NCBI GenBank assembly: GCA_002430545.1 | Contig: DJCM01000031.1 | Span: 14,047-23,252 of the forward strand | Direction: 5' to 3' | DNA: 9,206 bases | Origin: Flavobacteriaceae bacterium UBA5950 | GTDB lineage: Bacteria > Bacteroidota > Bacteroidia > Flavobacteriales > Flavobacteriaceae | Part shown: positions 6,197-9,206 of the stretch, in pieces | Numbering within the stretch: the stretch's first letter is position 1 | How the letters are laid out: each line of letters starts with the position of its first letter | Notes under the pieces: generated by a model | The model's database searches: none | What the model saw: only the letters and a program-made list of their open reading frames with translations | Told to the model about the DNA's origin: nothing | Position numbers and translations under genes: made by a program

Positions 6197-6868
6197 TTAA
6201 TTCCACTGTTTTATTGAAGGTAGTAACGACTCTGGCTCTGGTGCATAAACGCCTTGGCAGATAAAATAAATACCAAAAACAATAAGCAAGAAACAAACAA
6301 ACATTCTTGTTCTGTAAATCACTGGGGGTGTGAGGGTTTTACTCAACTGTTTTGCTAGTACAATTTTGATAAATCCAAGAATCAAATAGCCAAGCATAAC
6401 TGTTGAAAAGAAAACAATGATACGACTTGTTTCTAATTCAAGTGTTGGTGCAATAGAAACAAGCAAACCAAGCCAAAACAAAAAAGTTCCAATGTTGATG
6501 ATATTTAGAAAAAACCCTTTGAGGAAATATGCAAAAAGGCGAAGGCCTTTGAGTTCAATGTGCCCATTTTCTATAATTTCCTCCTTTTTTCTCATGGTCG
6601 TAATGGCACTAATGATGGCATAAACAAGCAACAAGACCCCACCTAAAATATACAGGTTTGGATTGTCTTGTATGTCTGCTAATAATGATTTCGTGCCTAG
6701 AAAAGCGATAGAAACAAAAATAGCATCTGCAAAAACTGCTCCCAGATCTATTAGAAATGCTGGCTTGATTCCTTTGCTAATACTTGTTTCTAAAATAAGA
6801 AAAAAGAGTGGCCCTGTTGCAAATATCAACAAGACCGAAAAGGGTAGTGCTGAAAGAACGTCGTTCAT
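6197..6868 (-). CDS. LysE/RhtB-family transporter (amino acid or small-molecule exporter)
   Basis: This is a 223-aa inner-membrane protein with six predicted hydrophobic segments at about residues 5-26, 37-58, 72-91, 112-139, 149-171 and 188-207, the LysE-fold arrangement. The conserved small-Gly-Pro motif in the first segment (FATGPLFF, residues 16-23) and the polar loop ETSISKG after it are seen. Family members export amino acids such as lysine, threonine or homoserine lactones; the substrate here cannot be read from sequence. The stop of the upstream GIN gene and this ATG abut as TAAATG, so translation is probably coupled. The 3' end is convergent with tRNA-Cys, with only 4 bases between. 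No own promoter is evident, so it is probably expressed from the promoter before the GIN gene. Confidence 0.88.
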   Translation of the reverse strand: MNDVLSALPFSVLLIFATGPLFFLILETSISKGIKPAFLIDLGAVFADAIFVSIAFLGTKSLLADIQDNPNLYILGGVLLLVYAIISAITTMRKKEEIIENGHIELKGLRLFAYFLKGFFLNIINIGTFLFWLGLLVSIAPTLELETSRIIVFFSTVMLGYLILGFIKIVLAKQLSKTLTPPVIYRTRMFVCFLLIVFGIYFICQGVYAPEPESLLPSIKQWN

Positions 6869-7543
6869 TTATTCTGTTGTTTTTGAGAAGACAATAGACC
6901 CACCTAATGTTTTGCTGTGAACTGTTTTTAAAGGATTGCCATACACTCTTGCAACACCTCCAAAACATGTTGTCAAATCAAAAAAGGTAGTGGCTTGTAT
7001 ATCACAAGAGCCACCAAAAAGGATTTTTGCTTTCGTATATTTTGATAATGTATGCTCTGCATTTACAACACCCCCTGATGAAATATGAATAAGCTGTTGA
7101 TCTGCCTGGCCTTTCACAATGATTTTCCCACCTGTTTTTGCAGTATAATTTACTCTTTTTACTTCCAAAAGCAGTTCTATTTCACCGCCCTTTCTGCTAA
7201 TAATATCTATGTTGTGGGTGATAATTGTATCAAGTGTTGAAAGGTATGCACCTCGACTGACATCTATTTTGTTAATTCTCCCTGTGTAAAACAACTCGAT
7301 ATTACCATCAATACCTTTGAGTGCTTCCACAGGTTTCATGCTGATTTTTAGCTGACCATCTTTGTTGGTTAGCGTTACGCCTTGCTCGTTTTCGCTTGTG
7401 ATCATAACCTCGTTTTTCTCTGATTTTATCAGCGTTACATGCAAACCATCTCTGATAATAAGTTCACTAAAGTCACCAATAGTCTTTTTTTGCCCATAGA
7501 CATATAAGCAACAGAAAAGAAAGGTGATAAGTATTTTATTCAT
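6869..7543 (-). CDS. Secreted head GIN (DUF2807) domain protein, function unknown
   Basis: This is a 224-aa exported protein. Seen: a short signal peptide (MNKILITFLFCCLYVYG, then Gln18) with probable signal peptidase I cleavage near residue 17 and no convincing lipobox. Next comes the GIN/DUF2807 start pattern (FSELIIRDGLHVTLIKSEKNEVMI) at about 25-48. The remainder is repeated short beta-strand motifs rich in Gly (SRKGGEIEL, AKTGGKIIV, HISSGGVVNAE, ILFGGSCDIQ, TLGGSIVFS), as expected of a right-handed beta-helix-like fold. These proteins are common in Bacteroidota, are probably periplasmic or surface-located, and have no settled function. The gene lies 28 bases after rnr with its own predicted promoter and runs straight into the LysE gene. 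I recall the rnr-GIN-LysE order in flavobacteria. Confidence 0.88.
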   Translation of the reverse strand: MNKILITFLFCCLYVYGQKKTIGDFSELIIRDGLHVTLIKSEKNEVMITSENEQGVTLTNKDGQLKISMKPVEALKGIDGNIELFYTGRINKIDVSRGAYLSTLDTIITHNIDIISRKGGEIELLLEVKRVNYTAKTGGKIIVKGQADQQLIHISSGGVVNAEHTLSKYTKAKILFGGSCDIQATTFFDLTTCFGGVARVYGNPLKTVHSKTLGGSIVFSKTTE

Positions 7544-7556
7544 TTGGGTGTTTTTT

Positions 7557-7585
7557 CAAAATTACATAAATCTAATCATCTACAA
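7557..7585 (-). promoter_or_regulatory. Predicted promoter of the GIN-LysE pair
   Basis: On the minus strand, TTG at 7585-7583 lies within the last codons of rnr. It is followed after 18 bases by TAATTTTG at 7564-7557, an exact TAnnTTTG match. The element ends 13 bases before the ATG at 7543. This would allow expression of the pair independently of rnr. Confidence 0.5.
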
Positions 7586-9192
7586 TCGATAAATCAATTT
7601 GTCTTTTGATTAAGTCAGTCGTTAGTATTTTGGCATGAACCTGATCACCCAATTGATATTCCTTTTTTGTTTGTTGACCAACCATCTTTAATTGAGCAGG
7701 ATCATAATAAAAGTAATCGTCTTGAAGATCTTGTATACGTACAAAACCTTCGCATTTACTTTCGCTTAACTCAATAAATATTCCTCTTTCGGTAACCCCT
7801 GAGATGCTTGCTTTTTGCGTTGTGCCGATAAGCTTAGAAACATATTTTACCTGCATAAGTTTAATGGAGTCACGTTCTGCTTTGGTTGCGAGTATTTCTT
7901 GATCTGTACAGTGCTTTAATTGCTGTTGTAATTCATCTGCTTTTGGAGTGCTTTTTTCTGTTAGATAGTGTTGCAACAAGCGATGAACGATGATGTCTGG
8001 ATACCTACGTATGGGCGAAGTGAAATGTGTATAATAGTCAAAGTGGAGACCATAGTGACCAATGTTTTGAACAGTATATATCGCTTTACTCATACACCGA
8101 ATCGCTAAAGTGTCAAGCAAGTTTTTTTCAGGTTTTTTATCTATTTGCTTGAGTAGTTTGTTGATTGATTTTGCAATTAAATTAGGTGAATTTAAATTCA
8201 ATTTATAGCCCAATCCAAAAGCAATTCTTGCAAATTGAGCTAATTTTTCTTCGTCTGGTTCGTCGTGAACACGAAACACAAAAGGCAAGGTTTGTTGTTG
8301 TTCTCCAATATACTTTGCAACATATTCGTTTGCTAAAAGCATAAATTCTTCTATCAAGTGATTGGCTTCTTTGCTTTCTTTTATCAACACTGCTGTAGGA
8401 TTATTTTGACTGTCTAAATCAAAACGAACCTCTTGTTTATTGAAGTTAATAGCGCCATTGGTTAAACGTTTTTTTCTTCGAATCGATGCAATGTTTTGCA
8501 AAAGTTGAATGGCTTCACAAATACCATCACTCACAGTATACTCATCATTTGATAGAGATATCTCTTTGGGTATTGTTTTTGTTTGGGACGTTATGATGTG
8601 TTGTGCTTCTTCATAAGCAAAACGAGCATCTGATAGAATAACTGTTTTTCCAAACCACTTTGATATAATTTCCCCTGCAGATGACATTTCAAAAACAGCA
8701 GAAAAACAAAGCTTTTGTTCCTTTGGACGAAGAGAACAAATTTGATTCGACAGTTTTTCTGGAAGCATCGGAATCACACGATCGACCAAATAAATAGAGG
8801 TTGCGCGTTTGTATGCTTCCTTGTCCAAGTCACTTCCTTGTTGTACATAATGTGAAACGTCAGCAATATGAATTCCGATCTCATATAGATCTTCTTTAAC
8901 TTTTCGAAATGATATTGCATCATCAAAATCCTTTGCATTTTTTGGATCGATTGTGAAGGTTAGTATCTCTCGAAAATCTCGTCGTGATGATATTTCTTGT
9001 GCTGTAATGGAAGCATCTAAAATAGAGGCCTGTTCTTCTATTTCTTTTGGAAAATTCCAAGGCAATCCATGAATTGCCATGATCGTATGAATTTCTGTTT
9101 CATGTGTGCCAGGTACTCCTAAAATTTCTGTTACAACTGCATGAGGATAATTTGATTTTCGTTTCCATTCCTGTATTGAAACCAACACACAA
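7572..9192 (-). CDS. rnr: Ribonuclease R (3'-5' exoribonuclease), N-terminal part missing
   Basis: RNase R is an RNB-family processive hydrolytic exoribonuclease that degrades structured RNA, including faulty rRNA and tmRNA-tagged messages. The frame is open to the right edge; about 540 codons of an expected 700 or more are present. Counting from the codon at 9188: the end of the second cold-shock domain (about 1-45); the RNB domain with active-site DPKNAKDFDD (81-90; Asp81, 87, 89 and 90 match the four catalytic Asp); IADVSHYV; the late RNB motif HYGLHFDYYTHFTSPIRRYPD; and a C-terminal S1 domain (ASISGVTERGIFIEL, about 455-536). The GTG at 9188 is an internal Val codon, not a start: the family continues upstream through the N-terminal helix-turn-helix and cold-shock domains. 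Genomic sequence ends at 9192, where adapter begins. The C-terminus lacks a long basic tail. Confidence 0.95.
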
Positions 9193-9206
9193 AGATCGGA
9201 AGAGCG
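9193..9206. other. Illumina adapter sequence at contig end (not genomic)
   Basis: AGATCGGAAGAGCG is identical to the first 14 bases of the TruSeq adapter on the P5 side; its reverse complement CGCTCTTCCGATCT is the 3' end of the universal primer. It sits exactly at the right edge of the window. In the rnr frame it would encode R-S-S-D-L, which has no family support. It is best read as untrimmed adapter retained in the assembly. Confidence 0.93.

Noticed and set aside
6193..6200. T-run after tRNA-Cys as an intrinsic terminator
   Set aside because: There is no separate hairpin before the T-run; only the tRNA itself is structured, so I did not list it as a terminator.
1..9206. CRISPR arrays, insertion sequences, prophage, toxin-antitoxin or defence genes
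   Set aside because: No direct-repeat arrays, transposase or integrase motifs, or effector-like proteins are seen; nearly all sequence is accounted for by conserved genes.

Overview
The window is a dense block of housekeeping genes from a Bacteroidota genome, most likely a member of Flavobacteriales. Three things point there. The protein sequences resemble flavobacterial versions (MnmG, YbeY with an Asp third metal ligand, FolB, and a signal-peptide GIN/DUF2807 protein). The gene order (ybeY-mnmG; gltX-SPFH-glnS-folB-tRNA-Cys; rnr-GIN-LysE) is one I recall from that group. TAnnTTTG-type -7 promoter elements sit just upstream of several starts, and I see no clear Shine-Dalgarno sequences. These assignments come from recognition, not from a database search.

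Layout. On the minus strand, 1-1335 holds ybeY and then mnmG (cut by the left edge), overlapping by 8 bases. A perfect 16-bp palindrome identical to a known form of the chromosomal ParB site parS lies inside the last codons of ybeY. A 14-bp version of the same palindrome, lacking two central bases, lies at the other end of ybeY on its probable start codon. On the plus strand, 1480-3976 holds gltX and an SPFH/band 7 membrane protein. glnS (minus, 3980-5647) converges on the SPFH gene with a 3-base gap and is divergent from folB (plus, 5726-6076), with two back-to-back -7 elements between them. tRNA-Cys(GCA) follows folB at 6122-6192. The rest is a minus-strand run read right to left: rnr (its 5' part missing), a secreted GIN-domain protein, and a LysE-family exporter. 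The last two are joined stop-to-start with no gap.

Function. Most genes serve translation or RNA metabolism: two aminoacyl-tRNA synthetases, tRNA-Cys, wobble-uridine modification (MnmG), rRNA maturation (YbeY) and exoribonuclease R. The others are folate synthesis (FolB), a membrane scaffold protein, a secreted protein of unknown function and a small-molecule exporter.

Right edge. The last 14 bases (9193-9206) are identical to an Illumina TruSeq adapter sequence, so the assembled contig effectively ends at 9192 and the last bases are not genomic. I found no CRISPR array, insertion sequence, phage gene, toxin-antitoxin or defence system, and no convincing undescribed system. The best biological lead is the parS site and its shortened partner flanking ybeY. 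No gene-free stretch exceeds 300 bases; the longest is the 144-base ybeY/gltX divergent region (1336-1479).
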